Positions 45,608 to 57,984 of a stretch of DNA of 64,000 bases are shown here, piece by piece. The DNA comes from Cyrtodaria siliqua (Eukaryota > Mollusca > Bivalvia > Adapedonta > Hiatellidae), in the NCBI GenBank assembly GCA_037043455.1, contig JAWPHD010003245.1:160330-224329 (forward strand), in the 5' to 3' direction. The position numbers and the translations under genes are program-made. Under the pieces are notes generated by a model, which saw only the letters and a program-made list of their open reading frames with translations, had not been told where the DNA came from and made no database searches. Each line of letters begins with the position of its first letter. The first letter of the stretch is position 1.

Positions 45608-45878
45608 GTTCGTGTTTAAGTTTTTACAAAGGTCATTTTACGGAGACTTTTAAAAAAATACAAACTGATTTGTATAGTTAATTTTGTATTATAAGTTGTA
45701 GGTAAATAGTAAGATCATGACAGATCTGGATGAATTCATAATACACAAAATAGTTTCAGTTAACAAAACTTAAAAAACGTTTGCTTGAGGAAAAACTACA
45801 TTTTTGGCCTATAAAATATTAAAGCGTTTTTTCCTAAAGGCAGTTTAGACAGTTACACTGAGGACTTGACAAGAAGTT

Positions 45879-46671
45879 TGTAAAGCACTCGCTTTCCTAT
45901 TAGATAATATTTTCGTCAGGTATGAAACTACTGTTAAAGACGAAATGTTGGTATCCCTTTGTGTACGAACTGTACACCGGTTGTCGCAGATTTGTTTTTG
46001 AATTGCTATGAAAGAGAGTTCATGTTGAGTCTTTCACCAGATACGCCGGCAGATGTTATTGAAGCCTGTAATGACACCTCTAGGTATCTGGATGACATAT
46101 TGAACATTGAAAACCCTTTCTTTTCTACTACGGTTAATACTATCTATCCTAAAGAACTTCAACTCAACAAAACTAACATTTCTGATACTGTCGTTTCTTT
46201 TCTAGATTTACATCTTACTATTACAAGTGGTGAAATAGTTAGTAAATATTGACAAGAGAGATGTTTTTAACTTTGATATTGTTAATTATCCCCACTTAGA
46301 TCGGGATGTTCCCCGAGCTACTTCTTATGGGGCTTATGCTTCTCACCTTATTCGTTTTTCTAGAGCTTGTAAACGTGTTGAGGAATTTCATATGCGTAAC
46401 ATTTGTAAAACTAAAACGATACTCCAGCAGGGCTACATTGACTTTAAATTTGAAAAACCTTTGCAAAATATTATTATCGCAAACCTGATCTATTTTGATA
46501 AATACAAAAGTAATTTAAAAACTCTTCTGCGTTAAGGATTATCACAGTCTGACGTATTATGGTGATGTGATTTACAAACTTCGTATTATAAAGATCCTTG
46601 GTCATAATCACGTTCATACAATCTTTATTAAACGTGTTAACAAATTAATCAAAATGGCCAAAGGCAGCTGA
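45879..46671 (+). pseudogene. Penelope-like reverse transcriptase remnant, copy 1
   Basis: Conserved blocks appear in order across shifted frames: a KHSLSYLLDNIFVRY-like block (~45880), TNCTPVVADLF, RYLDDIL (46082-46102; the YxDD catalytic motif of RT), PKELQLNKTNISDTVVSFLD, then VSFLDLHL. A stop after IVSKY (46248-46250) coincides with a frame change. YDKR-type, HLIRFSRACKRVEEF and YGDVIYKLR blocks follow in other frames, ending near 46671. The order matches Penelope-type RTs of invertebrates. The GIY-YIG endonuclease was not found. Inactive: several frame changes and no complete N-terminus. Confidence 0.7.
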
Positions 46672-48111
46672 TTCTTAAATGTATTTTTTATTTGTCTACG
46701 GTTAACTGACTGTGATTCATGTGGTTGACAATAAGCATGCTTTACAACTTGAATTCCTAGAGAACTCTTCTAAAAACACTTGAATGGTATAAATACATAT
46801 CTGTTTCTGTGCGTGTTTTTGGTTGACTGTGGTCCTTCAATGCTACATTTCCTGTTATACTTTTATATCTAATTTTGGGTATGGTTACAGATTAAATGTT
46901 ATGAGAATCAACAATTTCTTTTAAATTGGAATGGAGTGACTGAGATTACGTGTTGTGTTTGTTTTAAGACAGCTGTTTTATCTTGTTGTTGTGTGTGTGT
47001 GTGTGCGTGTTATTGTGTGTGTGTTTGGATATTGATACGCGAAAACAGCAACTTTAGCACTGGTATAATACAAACAGTTTCAAGCTTGCTCGAAGAGTGT
47101 CGACATTTACTCATTTAAATAAAGTCCGGCATAAATATTTTATTGTGCATATATTGTATTATAAATATTAAAATTGTAAATTTAATCAAAATCCGTGTTT
47201 TATAATAAGTATGTAATCAGTTTTGACAAAAGTACAACTATTCTTATTTATAACAACATAATAACGAGTTTATAATATAACGTTTTTCATTTACACAATT
47301 GTGTTTCTATATTTATATTTATATATAACAAATATACTTACCTTTAAGCTATATAAGTTGGGACAAAACTTCCCCCATTCTAGCATAACATGTTTTGCGA
47401 CCGGTGCCAGCGTAAAATAATTATTTCATAAACCTTGTTTTACCATTGAGAATATTTGTATTATATATCTCTACCGCGGTTTTGGTTAACATCAAATAAT
47501 GTCGAAATGTTACGGATTTTATTTTTAAAGCTGTAATAGTCGCTAACCAATGTCAAAGAACAAACACACACCGTATTCTGCTCAGAAAATACCCAAATTA
47601 ACGGCATGGAAGCAAGACATCATTTCAGATCCTGAAAATATGATCATCCAGATAAGTATACAAATATTGGAACAAATGAATGACACTAGAGCACGTAAAC
47701 GTATCGTTATCGATAATACAAAGAAACAGTAAACAAACCAAAGCTATGTCAGCCGGACGCAAATCTATATATCTCCATTTGTCGATATCATATTTAACTA
47801 AAACTGACATGCATCATCGTACGCAAATAATGAAGCTTTGTTTTCCATATCGATTTATGCTGCTTACATGTTTTAATAACGAGTTTCAGAGAATTCATAG
47901 AAAATGATTCTTTAAAGATGTACAGTCTCTATTTTAACTGGTAATAACTCATGAATATGAATGAGTCACGTCTAAAGTAGTTTCAAATCGACGAACACTC
48001 CAACAGTCGGTATATAAGCGGAAATCGATGCGTAAAATTTCACTTTTTTATTTAGCCTCCGTACAGGTAACATCGATAAATATACGGCTCCAGAATATAT
48101 GTGATAAAAAC

Positions 48112-48180
48112 GGGATTTGAACCACAGCTTTGCACTTGTAAGTTTTGAAAGATGTACGCTGAACCACTAGACCACGGATA
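48112..48180 (-). repeat. tRNA-like segment (SINE head), unit 1
   Basis: The reverse complement has A-box-like TGGTCTAGTGGTTCAG and B-box GTGGTTCAAATCCC. The intervening arm is not a good tRNA fold, so a SINE head or tRNA pseudogene is preferred to a tRNA gene. It is duplicated at 52518-52586. Confidence 0.5.
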
Positions 48181-48449
48181 TTTGTTGGTATGTTGTAGCA
48201 TTTTTAACACTAAACAGGCATTACATAATAACAAGCGAGCGCACAAAAACTCATCAAGCGCTAAATAACAAGTCGAAATTTGGTTGATTTGAGGCGAAGT
48301 ATCAGTTTCATATTGATAACATACAGTATTACACCAGGCAATGTTAATTTACACGTGCGACAATATGAGCTACATTATATTGATCCATCTTTAGTTGCGT
48401 TCAAATATGTTAAGTTATTTTGCCTCATAATATATGGTAGTTAGTATAC

Positions 48450-48522
48450 GTTGTAGTTCAGTGTATAGAGCACCGGACTTGAAATCAGAAAGTCGTGTGT
48501 TCGAGCCCCGCAAGAAGCTGAC
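48450..48522 (+). repeat. tRNA-like segment (SINE head), unit 1
   Basis: TAGTTCAGTGTATAGAGC (A-box region), GGACTTGAAATCAG (anticodon arm, TGA) and GTGTTCGAGCCCC (B-box) give a tRNA-like order. The acceptor stem does not pair convincingly. The copy at 52856-52928 is identical in these boxes. Confidence 0.5.
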
Positions 48523-49435
48523 TTTTTTTGTCTGTAAAAATCACTGTTACCTGTGTATAGGTACGATGTGCACTGGTCTATGTATATACAGTAAATGATT
48601 TCCTGCGCTATATTTCCTCGCTTAAATACCCGATTTTGACATTAGCTGGTGAACATGAAGTTACAAATAAAGACACGACTACAAAGAAGAAATCGATTGA
48701 TATTGGGACTCTGTAGCTTTAAATGTTCTCTATCAATTTTTTTATGCGATCGCGGGTGTATCTGCTACCAGACGTGATGTGACATCGTGGAACATGCTTG
48801 TGAGTTTCCTTTTGATAGCATGTACTTTTCTTTACACTGTCTTGTCAATTTGGGCGCTGAAGACAGTATAATAGCGAGGTTGTGTATACATAAGCTAACC
48901 AGTAGACTATTTTGCCTACTGACCTTTCCAAGTCGGTAACCCTGTATTGACCACTCACTCTTTGTGTTGTGTATTGTCCTTTTCAATGTATGTTTACTTT
49001 TAGTTAATAGTTCCCTGCATGTGGTACAATGCGGACCTATGATAAAATGCGTTTTGGTGCTGTGGTTTTGATAGGACATTTTTTCTCATTTTTATTGCCA
49101 GATTGTTAACCCTTAACCCGCTAAGTACGGCTATAATAGCCTTTGCGTCCATTGTAAACCCAGATCAGCCTGGGAGCACAATGTCCGGCTGTTGATCAGT
49201 CATTTCCCCCTGTGAAGTTCGTGTTTTAGTTTTTACAAAGGTCATTTTACGGAGACTTTTAAAAAAATACGATCATGACAGATCTGGATGAATTCATAAT
49301 ACATAAAATAGTTTCAGTTAACAAAACTTAAAACACTTTTGCTAAAGGAAAAACTACATTTTTGGCCTATAAAATATTAAAGCGTTTTTTCCTAAAGGCA
49401 GTTTAGACAGTTACACTGTGGACTTGACAAGAAGT

Positions 49436-50230
49436 TTGTAAAGCACTCGCTTTCCTATTAGATAATATTTTCGATAGGTATGAAACTACTTTTAAAGACG
49501 AAGTGTTGGTATCCCTTTGTGTACGAACTGTACACCGGTTGTCGCAGATTTGTTTTTGTATTGCTATGAAAGATAGTTCATGTTGAGTCTTTCACCAGAT
49601 ACGCCGGCAGATGTTATTGAAGCCTGTAATGACACCTCTAGGTATCTGGATGACATATTGAACATTGACAACCCTTTCTTTTCTACTACGGTTAATACTA
49701 TCTATCCTAAAGAACTTCAACTCAACAAAACTAACATTTCTGATACTGTCGTTTCTTTTCTAGATTTACATTTTACTATTACAAGTGGTGAAATAGTTAG
49801 TAAATATTGACAAGAGAGATGTTTTTAACTTTGATATTGTTAATTATCCCCACTTAGATCGGGATGTTTCCCGAGCTACTTCTTATGGGGCTTATGGTTC
49901 TCACCTTATTCGTTTTTCTAGTGCTTGTAAACGTGTTGAGGACTTTCATATGCGTAATATTTGTAAAACTAAAACGATACTCTAGCAGGGCTACATTGAC
50001 TTTAAGTTTTGAAAAACCTTTGCAAAATGTTATTATCGCAAACCTGATCTATTTTGATAAATACAAAAGTAATTTAAAAACTCTTCTGCGTTAAGGATTA
50101 TCACAATCTGACGTATTATGGTGATGTGATTTACAAACTTCGTATTCTAAAGATCCTTGGTCATAATCACGTTCATACAATCTTTATTAAACGTGTTAAC
50201 AAATTAATCAAAATGGCCAAAGGCAGCTGA
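49436..50230 (+). pseudogene. Penelope-like reverse transcriptase remnant, copy 2
   Basis: Same blocks as copy 1, with RYLDDIL at about 49640-49660 and the same IVSKY-stop (to 49810). Because the lesion is shared, the element was already dead before the segment was duplicated. Copy-specific changes include ADLFLYC-type codons (TTTGTATTGC for TTTGAATTGC) and CTCTAGCAGG for CTCCAGCAGG, which adds a stop. Confidence 0.7.
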
Positions 50231-50893
50231 TTCTTAAATGTACTTTTTATTTGTCTACGGTTAACTGACTGTGACTCATGTGGTTGACGATAAGCATGCT
50301 TTACAACTTGAATTCCTAGAGAACTCTTATAAAAACACTTGAATGGTATAAATACATATCTGTTTCTGTGCGTGTTTTTGGTTGACTGTGGTCCTTCAAT
50401 GCTACATTTCCTGTTATACTTTTATATCTAATTTTGGGTATGGTTACAGATTAAATGTTATGAGAATCAACAATTTCTTTTAAATTGGAATGGAGTGACT
50501 GAGATTACGTGTTGTGTTTGTTTTAAGACAACTGTTTTATCTTGTTGTTGTGTGTGTGTGTGTGCGTGTTATTGTGTGTGTGTTTGGATATTGATACGCG
50601 AAAACAGCAACTTTAGCACTGGTATAATACAAACAGTTTCAAGCTTGCTCGAAGAGTGTAGACATTTACTCATTTAAATAAAGTCCGGCATAAATATTTT
50701 ATTGTGCATATATTGTATTATAAATATTAAAGTTGTAAATTTAATCAAAATCCGTGTTTTATAATAAGTATGTAATCAGTTTTGACAAAAGTACAACTAT
50801 TCTTATTTATAACAACATAATAACGAGTTTATAATATAACGTTTTTCATTTACACAATTGTGTTTCTATAGTTATATTTATATATAACAAATA

Positions 50894-51732
50894 CACTGGC
50901 CAAAAGATCTAACTAGACCTCTAATACTATTATAAATAACTCAACCAATTTTCAAGGTATCGTGATAAAATTTTATACACAGCTTTATCAATCAATTATA
51001 CACAGACTGTGGAAATTTCATAAAAATCCATTGACTAAAAACTAAAATGTTTAACATTTTTAAAACTGACCCACGAAATCAAAAGTCACAGATTTATGAA
51101 AAATCAGTCAGTATTTAGTGTGGCCGCCGTTTGCTTGTATTACTGCATTTAAACCCCCAGCGGCCTTTTTTGCCACTGACAGTTCCAAGGCGGTAGCCCT
51201 ATTATCAACCTTTTTGTGTTTGTGATGTCGTATTTGGCCTTTTATACATCTTTAAATGTGTGTTCTTTGTTTCTGTGTGTGTTTGTTGTTGACTGTCGTC
51301 CTTGAATGCTGCTTTTCCTGTTCGATTTTTATATCTATATTTCCTCACATAAAGATTCATAGTCCGATGAGGACTCGAACACACAGCGGCTAGAGGCAAG
51401 TGATTTCAAGTCAGAGACTCTGACTACTCGGCCACGGAATGAATAATGTTAACTCCATGAGACAGAGATGTTTGGCAGTAATACAAGCAAACGGCGGCCA
51501 CACTAAATACTGACTGATTTTTCATAAATCTGTGACTTTTGATTTCGTGGGTCAGTTTTAAAAATGTTAAAATTTTTAGTTTTTAGTTTAGTCAATGGAT
51601 TTTTATGAAATTTCCACAGTCTGTGTATAATTGATTGATAAAGCTGTGTATAAAATTTTATCACGATACCTTGAAAATTGGTTGAGTTATTTATAATAGT
51701 ATTAGTGGTCTAGTTAGATCTTTTGGCCAGTG
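50894..51732. mobile_element. Tc1/mariner-type non-autonomous element with empty-site control
   Basis: CACTGGCCAAAAGATCTAAC at 50894 and GTTAGATCTTTTGGCCAGTG at 51732 are inverse complements. The TIRs extend about 250 bp inward to GTGTGGCCGCCGTTTGCTTG on the left and CAAGCAAACGGCGGCCACAC on the right. TA flanks both ends (50892-50893, 51733-51734). The equivalent position in unit 1 (about 47334) has no element and a single TA. No transposase. Confidence 0.92.
51150..51460 (-). mobile_element. tRNA-Ser-like SINE inside the Tc1-type element
   Basis: The reverse complement of 51361-51440 has A-box GTGGCCGAGTAGTCAGAG, anticodon arm TGACTTGAAATCA (TGA, Ser-like), and B-box GTGTTCGAGTCC, with a class II variable arm. 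The body shares CGGTAGCCCTATTATCAACC with 44686 and CTGTTCGATTTTTATATCTA with 46850. Between the two TIRs it supplies most of the unique DNA. Confidence 0.65.
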
Positions 51733-52517
51733 TATTCTTACCTTTAAGCTATATAAGTTGGGACAAAACTTCCCCCATTCTAGCATAACATGTTTTGCGA
51801 CCGGTGCCAGCGTAAAATAATTATTTCATAAACCTTGTTTTACCATTGAGAATATTTGTATTATATATCTCTACCGCGGTTTTGGTTAGCATCAAATAAT
51901 GTCGAAATGTTACGGATTTTATTTTTAAAGCTGTAATAGTCGCTAATCAATGTCAAAGAACAAACACACACCGTATTCTGCTCAGAAAATACCCAAATTA
52001 ACGGCATGGAAGCAAGACATCATTTCAGATCCTGAAAATATGATCATCCAGACTAAGATAAGTATACAAATATCGGAACAAATGAATGACACTAGAGCAC
52101 GTAAACGTATCGTTATCGATAATACAAAGAAACAGTAAACAAACCAAAGCTATGTCAGCCGGACGCAAATCTATATATCTCCATTTGTCGATATCATATT
52201 TAACTAAAACTGACATACATCATCGTACGCAAATAATGAAGCTTTGTTTTCCTTATCGATTTATGCTGCTTACATGTTTTAATAACGAGTTTCAGAGAAT
52301 TCATAGAAAATGATTCTTTAAAGATGTACAGTCCCTATTTTAACTGGTAATAACTCATGAATATGAATGAGTCATGTCTGAAGTAGTTTCAAATCGACGA
52401 ACACTCCAACAGTCGGTTTATAAGCGGAAATCGATGCGTAAAATTTCACTTTTTTATTTAGCCTCCGTACAGGTAACATCGATAAATATACGGCTCCAGA
52501 ATATATGTGATAAAAAC

Positions 52518-52586
52518 GGGATTTGAACCACAGCTTTGCACTTGTAAGTTTTGAAAGATGTACGCTGAACCACTAGACCACGGATA
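52518..52586 (-). repeat. tRNA-like segment, unit 2
   Basis: Duplicate of 48112-48180 with the same A- and B-box-like motifs. Confidence 0.5.
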
Positions 52587-52855
52587 TTTGTTGGTATGTT
52601 GTAGCATTTTTAACACTAAACAGGCATTACATAATAACAAGCGAGCGCACAAAAACTCATCAAGCGCTAAATAACAAGTAGAAATTTGGTTGATTTGAGG
52701 CGAAGTATCAGTTTCATATTGATAACATACAGTATTACACCAGGCAATGTTAATTTACACGTGCGACAATATGGGCTACATTATATTGATCCATCTTTAG
52801 TTGCGTTCAAATATGTTAAGTTATTTTGCCTCATAATATATGGTAGTTAGTATAC

Positions 52856-52928
52856 GTTGTAGTTCAGTGTATAGAGCACCGGACTTGAAATCAGAAAGTC
52901 GTGTGTTCGAGCCCCGCAAGAAGCTGAC
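52856..52928 (+). repeat. tRNA-like segment, unit 2
   Basis: Duplicate of 48450-48522. Confidence 0.5.
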
Positions 52929-53622
52929 TTTTTTTGTCTGTAAAAATCACTGTTACCTGTGTATAGGTACGATGTGCACTGGTCTATGTATATACAGTAA
53001 ATGATTTCCTACGCTATATTTCCTCGCTTAAATACCCGATTTTGACATGAGCTGGTGAACTTGAAGTTACAAATAAAGACACGACTACAAAGAAGAAATC
53101 GATTGATATTGGGACTCTGTAGCTTTAAATGTTCTCTATCAATTTTTTTTATGCGATCTCGGGTGTATCTGCTACCAGACGTGATTCTCCGTGTGGCATC
53201 GTGGAACGTGCTTGTGAGTTTCCTTTTGATAGCATGTACTTTTCTTTACACTGTCTTGTCAATTTGGGTGCTGAAGACAGTATAATAGCGAGGTTGTGTA
53301 CACATAAGCTAACCAGTAGACTATTTTGTCTACTGACCATTCCAAGTCGGTAACCCTGTATTGACCACTCACTCTTTGTGTTGTGTATTGTCCTTTTCAA
53401 TGTATGTTTACTTTAAGTTAATAGTTCTTTGCGTGTGGTACAATGCGGACCTACGATGAAAATGCGTTTTGGTGCTGTGGTTTTGATAGGACATTTTTTC
53501 TCATTTTTATTGCCAGATTGTTAACCCTTAACCCGCTAAGTACGACTATAATAGCCATTGCGTCCATTGTAAACCCAGATTAGCCTAGGAGTACAATGTC
53601 CGGCTGTTGATCAGTCATTTTA

Positions 53623-54379
53623 CCCAAACACCCCTTTGTCACATAAATGGAATGGTCTTAATTCAAAGAAAGAACAGTCCATTATATATATGAAGCGGGT
53701 TAAGGGTTACAATATACCCTGTTATAATATGTGTTTTAGTCATTTCCTATACCGATTCCGTATGCCAGTAAGAGGGGATTGATATTGGCTGATATTAGCT
53801 GATATTGGCCGATATTAGCTGATACTGGCTGATCAGGTTAGAACATGTTTGTCAATAGGCTGATGCCTGCAACATGTACATGAAATTGTCGAGAGACATC
53901 ATGTTTACAATCTTGATTCTTTATGTCAGCAAGCAATACGATGTTTCCTGTAATTAACTGAATACAATTACTAAAATAAACAAGCAAATGCGAGGAATTG
54001 ATATCCCCCACCGAATGATGTATTATCCTCGAGTGGAAGAAATATGTTCGGATTTTTATTTAATTAGTATAAATCATGACCTTGAGCCTAAATAAATTCG
54101 AATATCTACAAGATAGTATTTTTTAAATTCATCACCATAGTAGATTTGAAAAAAGATGTACCATTTTAAGGTATTGACTTTTATAGTGGAATAAAAGGGC
54201 TGGACTGGGTGTACTATTAGCAGGTGTTTATAATATAGTAATAAATGTAATATAGAAGAAATGTAGTATCGTATATCAATGATTACTTTTTAATTACCTG
54301 GCCATGTGATATTTATCAATCTGATTACTTCATATCATTACTACGGCTACTATCAGATGATCTTGTTATTTAGGGGCGA
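53623..54379. other. No gene; 10-bp minisatellite at 53778-53836
   Basis: TGATATTGGC alternates with TGATATTAGC for about 5.5 copies. The rest is AT-rich, with no supported gene. Confidence 0.6.
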
Positions 54380-55099
54380 GGGATGTATTTGGCTCAAGTT
54401 TGATTCACTTTAAAATAAATCAAATTTCCTTCATATAAACCCTCAAACCAAGTTTGACATGTGACCCAGGGGCAAAGCCAAATTTGACCCCAGTGTCACC
54501 ATTTGCACAAACTAGGTAGAGGACCACAAGCGTAGTGTAAATACAAAATATTAAACTGTTGGCTCTTGTAGTTTCAGACAAGATTTTTTAATTTTTCCCT
54601 TATATTTAAGTCTATGTAAAACTGCGACCACTGGGGCGGGGCTAAAGTTGACCCCAGGGTCACCATTTGAACAAAACTGGTAGAGGAACCATAATCTGAT
54701 AATAAATAAAATAATATTAAACCTTTATCTCTTGTAGTTTCAGAATTTTTTTTTGAAGTTCTTCCCTATAATTCTATGTAAAACTGATCCAACAAGTGGC
54801 CCCTTAGCTCCCCATTAAAGTCAAAATGAACCCATGAACCAAATCTTCTGATGAGAAAAAAAATTAATAAAAAAATAAATAAAAAAAATAAATAAAAATA
54901 AAACTCTATGTAAAGCTAACACAACAAGGGCCCTAAGCTCCCAATTAAAGAGAACTGAACCCATGAACCAAGCTTTCTTGTGAGAATGTTGTTGTTGTTT
55001 TTAGAAAGATTTAACCCATGAACCAAGGTTTCTAATAAAAAAAAAAAAGAGAAAAATATGCCTCCTGTGAGATTTGAACTCACGACCAGAATAATTCAA
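54380..55099 (+). repeat. GTGACCCCAGGG-family dispersed repeat
   Basis: TTTGACCCCAGTGTCACCAT, CTCTTGTAGTTTCAGA and TCTATGTAAAACTG modules repeat at about 54470, 54590 and 54700, matching 23010-24700. An A/T-rich low-complexity run follows at 54860-54905. A repeat of AGCTCCCMATTAAAG lies at 54808 and 54938. Confidence 0.6.
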
Positions 55100-55770
55100 G
55101 GGGACATTTATCAATTGAAGGGCAATAACTCCGCCGTTACTAGGACGATTCCGAAATAAATTTGCCGCGTCACATCCCACTATTGGGATAAACATTATAA
55201 TCAAGTTTAATGAAAAGCAAACAAGCGGTTATCAAGATATGGCTCTGGACGGACATAATTAAGTACTTTTTATCAATTAAAGGGCAATAACTCCGGCGTT
55301 ACTAAGACGATTCCGAAATAAATTTGCCGCGTCACATCCCACTATTGGGATAAACATTACAATGAAGTTTAATGAAAAGACAACAAGCGGTTATCAATAT
55401 AGCGCTGTGGACGGACATAATTAAGTACTTGTTATCAATTAAAGGGCAATAACTCCGGCGTTACTGGGGCGATTCCGGAAAAAAATAGTCGCGTGTCACC
55501 CCACTATTGGGATAAACATTACAATGAAGTTTAATGAAAAGACAACAAGCGGTTATCAAGATAGCGCTGTGGACGGACAAAATTAAGTATTTCTTATCAA
55601 TTAAAGGGAAATAACTCCGGCGTTACTGGGGCGATTCCGGAAAAAAATAGTCGCGTGTCACCCCACTATCAGGATTAACATTATTATTAAGTGTAATGAA
55701 AATCCAACCTGACGGAAGGACGGACGGATGGACGGACAACGCCAAATTAATTTTCCTCCGCCTTTGGCGG
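55100..55770 (+). repeat. 162-bp tandem repeat, 4 copies
   Basis: GGCAATAACTCCGGCGTTAC recurs at 55121, 55283, 55445 and 55607 (period 162), each with CACTATTGGGATAAACATTA and CAACAAGCGGTTATCAA. The array ends in GACGGACGGATGGACGGACA, then hairpin CCTCCGCCTTTGGCGGGGG (55755-55775), suggesting another end-hairpin element like the HINE family. Confidence 0.85.
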
Positions 55771-55848
55771 GGGATAAAAAAAAACATACTTCGCAAGCAA
55801 CATACACAACCAAGAGAATACAATAGCAGACTCGGTTGTGTCGATAGA

Positions 55849-56032
55849 GAGTCTGTTCATGAAAAGTAATGTAGGATGCAACATTTCTCACGCTGAGTCC
55901 GTTCATGAGAGGTAATGTAGGATGCAACACTTCTCACGCTGAGTCTGTTCATGAGAGGTAATGTAGGATGCAACACTTCTCACGCTGAGTCTGTTTATGA
56001 GAGGTAATGTAAGATGCAACACTTCTCACGCT
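55849..56032 (+). repeat. 46-bp minisatellite, 4 copies
   Basis: GAGTCTGTTCATGAGAGGTA with ATGTAGGATGCAACACTTCT starts at 55849, 55895, 55941 and 55987. Confidence 0.9.
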
Positions 56033-57298
56033 CCCTAGCATCGGCTTAAGCAGAATTCTATTTCAAAGCCACCTATATTGGCCTCGATGATCTTAAAGGA
56101 CTAGAAGAAAAAAACACACACTAAAACAATACTGATTTTTGGCTCAGCAGTTTCAATTATATGAATATTTTGTGTTACATATTTCCGTTATATCTCAAAA
56201 TAAACCACTGCGACCAATGTGGCACTGGTCTTTTCTTTTTTGATGTGTTTCATTGATATCTCAATAAACAGTCACCTGATCTCCAGGCGTGACCAGTTTG
56301 AACCCACGGACTTTCGTTTTAACATAATTCTCTATGTGAACAACACGTCAACTAAAGCTTCATTTAAATTTTAAATAGAATTGTCTCATACGTTTCAAGC
56401 AGACGATTTTAAGTTACCTATATCTCGACGCCGTACTAATGCACTGATTTTGTGTTGCACTATTAAGGTATAGAGTAGTGCTTTTGTTTCGTGCACGATT
56501 TCGAGCTCTCATTAAGGCTTGCAGTGGTGCTATTGTTTTATAGTAAACAATATCGTGAAGTCGTCTTGATCAGTATCCTAATTATGAATTGTATGTACTA
56601 ACCTGATAATGAAAACAGTGTTCATTACAATATCTGAAAGTACTCGACTTCCATGATTTTCGCATACTTGTTATTCAAAACGCTCATATTAGTCACAATA
56701 CGAGTGCAATGCGTCTTGTTAGCAGTTATAATTAACATGTCGCCAGTTGTCAATCATTAATCCATTTCAACCAATCAAACCAGAACGATACCTCCGACAA
56801 ACAACAGCACGTGTATCAAGCACGTGCTTAGCATGTGCACCTATGTTATATAAACTATTGTCATCAACAATAGGGCGGAGATATCTAAATGCTGGCGACA
56901 TGTCAATTACGACACAACCCTGTGCTGATGTGGAAACCATAATGTAACACTGGCAGTTTGCCAGATGATAATACAGGGTCAAGTATCGGACTTGTACACT
57001 TGCACTGTTTCTTGGGAAGTAATTCTGTCAAACAAGGCGCCTCTTATACGTTGCAGTCGTTGATCTGAATAATAATTTTCTTTTTCTTTAAGGATGATGT
57101 AATCTTGGCAGTGCTTCTAGTCTTTTGTTTTAGCTGAGGGGAAAAAGGTCAGATCCTATTGATTAATAAACCAGCTGTATACTGTGTTGATGATAGCATA
57201 GCATACTTGATCAACAGTTTATACAATGTCTACGGTAAATGGGTCGATGACGTTGGTTGGTTGACGATGATTTACGTCGTTTTCAGCACATGTTTTGC
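56033..57298. other. No gene; short inverted repeat at 56727-56911
   Basis: TAACATGTCGCCAG (56733) is inverted at 56893-56908 (CTGGCGACATGTCAATTA), about 180 bp apart: a weak MITE candidate. CACGTG palindromes at 56808 and 56820 lie between. ORFs on both strands there look incidental. 56035-56075 is the inverted module described at 43015. Confidence 0.4.
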
Positions 57299-57430
57299 TA
57301 AATATCACGGTCGTTTTAAATATCACGGTCGTTTTAAATATCACGGTCGTCTTTATAGAGGTGGAGACAGACTACCCACGTTTACCTGGGTAGAATCAGA
57401 AGTATATTATTACGTGGTCCGAGTATTAAC
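57299..57430 (+). repeat. 18-bp triplication and SINE body fragment
   Basis: AAATATCACGGTCGTTTT occurs three times (57300-57352). It is followed by AGGTGGAGACAGACTACC and TTTACCTGGGTAGAATCAG, matching the SINE body at 10460. Confidence 0.6.
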
Positions 57431-57639
57431 TTCCATACCCCATCCAATCCCTTCTCCAAGAAGCGAAGAAGTGGTTGACTGTGGGTATGAAATATAATCC
57501 TTAATTTTGGCTTAAAAAGTTTGTATATTGTAAAAGTAAAACAGTTAAAAGGACATTTTAAATAGGTTATCGCATATTTTCAGTAAAACAATGTTTTAAA
57601 CGTGTTTTATTGTCGAAATATCCGTTATAAAATCATGCT

Positions 57640-57815
57640 AATATAAGGATTCCAATCGCCTAATGGAATTAAGGCGGGACCACGTAATGACCTCCGGCCA
57701 TTTGTAAGAATCGACACTTTCACACTTACAATTCGAGATTCCAGTGTCGGGCATTCGAAACTGCAGCAGAGAGATGCGAGAAGGTTACAAACGCAGCAAC
57801 GTGTGTCACATTCAG
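57640..57815 (-). repeat. Decayed SINE head and body
   Basis: GTAAGAATCGACACTTTCAC and GAGATGCGAGAAGGTTACAA with a B-box relic (GGGCATTCGAAACTG) match 10520-10620. The head is more degraded than the 10455 copy. Confidence 0.5.
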
Positions 57816-57984
57816 TGAACAATAAACGTGAAATTATAGATCCACAAGTATCTTTTAAAAGCGTAATATTGGTGTAGAATATATGCTTGCTTTGTTTGTC
57901 TTTTAAAATGTGTTTGAAATTGCATTTTGTTTTATCTTGTATGTAAACACTTATGCTTTTGGCTTAACAGTGTTAGTCAACTGA

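Larger units (their letters stand above)
45608..49208 (+). repeat. Tandem segmental duplication, unit 1
   Basis: From GAAGTTCGTGTTTAAG (45608) to GATCAGTCATTT (about 49205), this unit is almost identical to 49209-53622. It contains a Penelope-like pseudogene, a (TG)n tract at 46993, two tRNA-like segments, and the unoccupied TA site near 47334 where unit 2 has an insertion. Confidence 0.9.
49209..53622 (+). repeat. Tandem segmental duplication, unit 2
   Basis: It starts TGAAGTTCGTGTTTTAG directly after unit 1 and repeats it to GATCAGTCATTTTACCC. It differs by a ~45-bp deletion near 49270, scattered substitutions, a 12-bp in-frame-looking insertion or tandem change near 52055 (GACTAAGATAAG), and the 839-bp element at 50894-51732. 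Confidence 0.9.

Noticed and set aside
48450..48522. Functional tRNA gene
   Set aside because: The boxes are present but acceptor-stem pairing is poor and the segment is embedded in duplicated repeat DNA; a SINE head is likelier.
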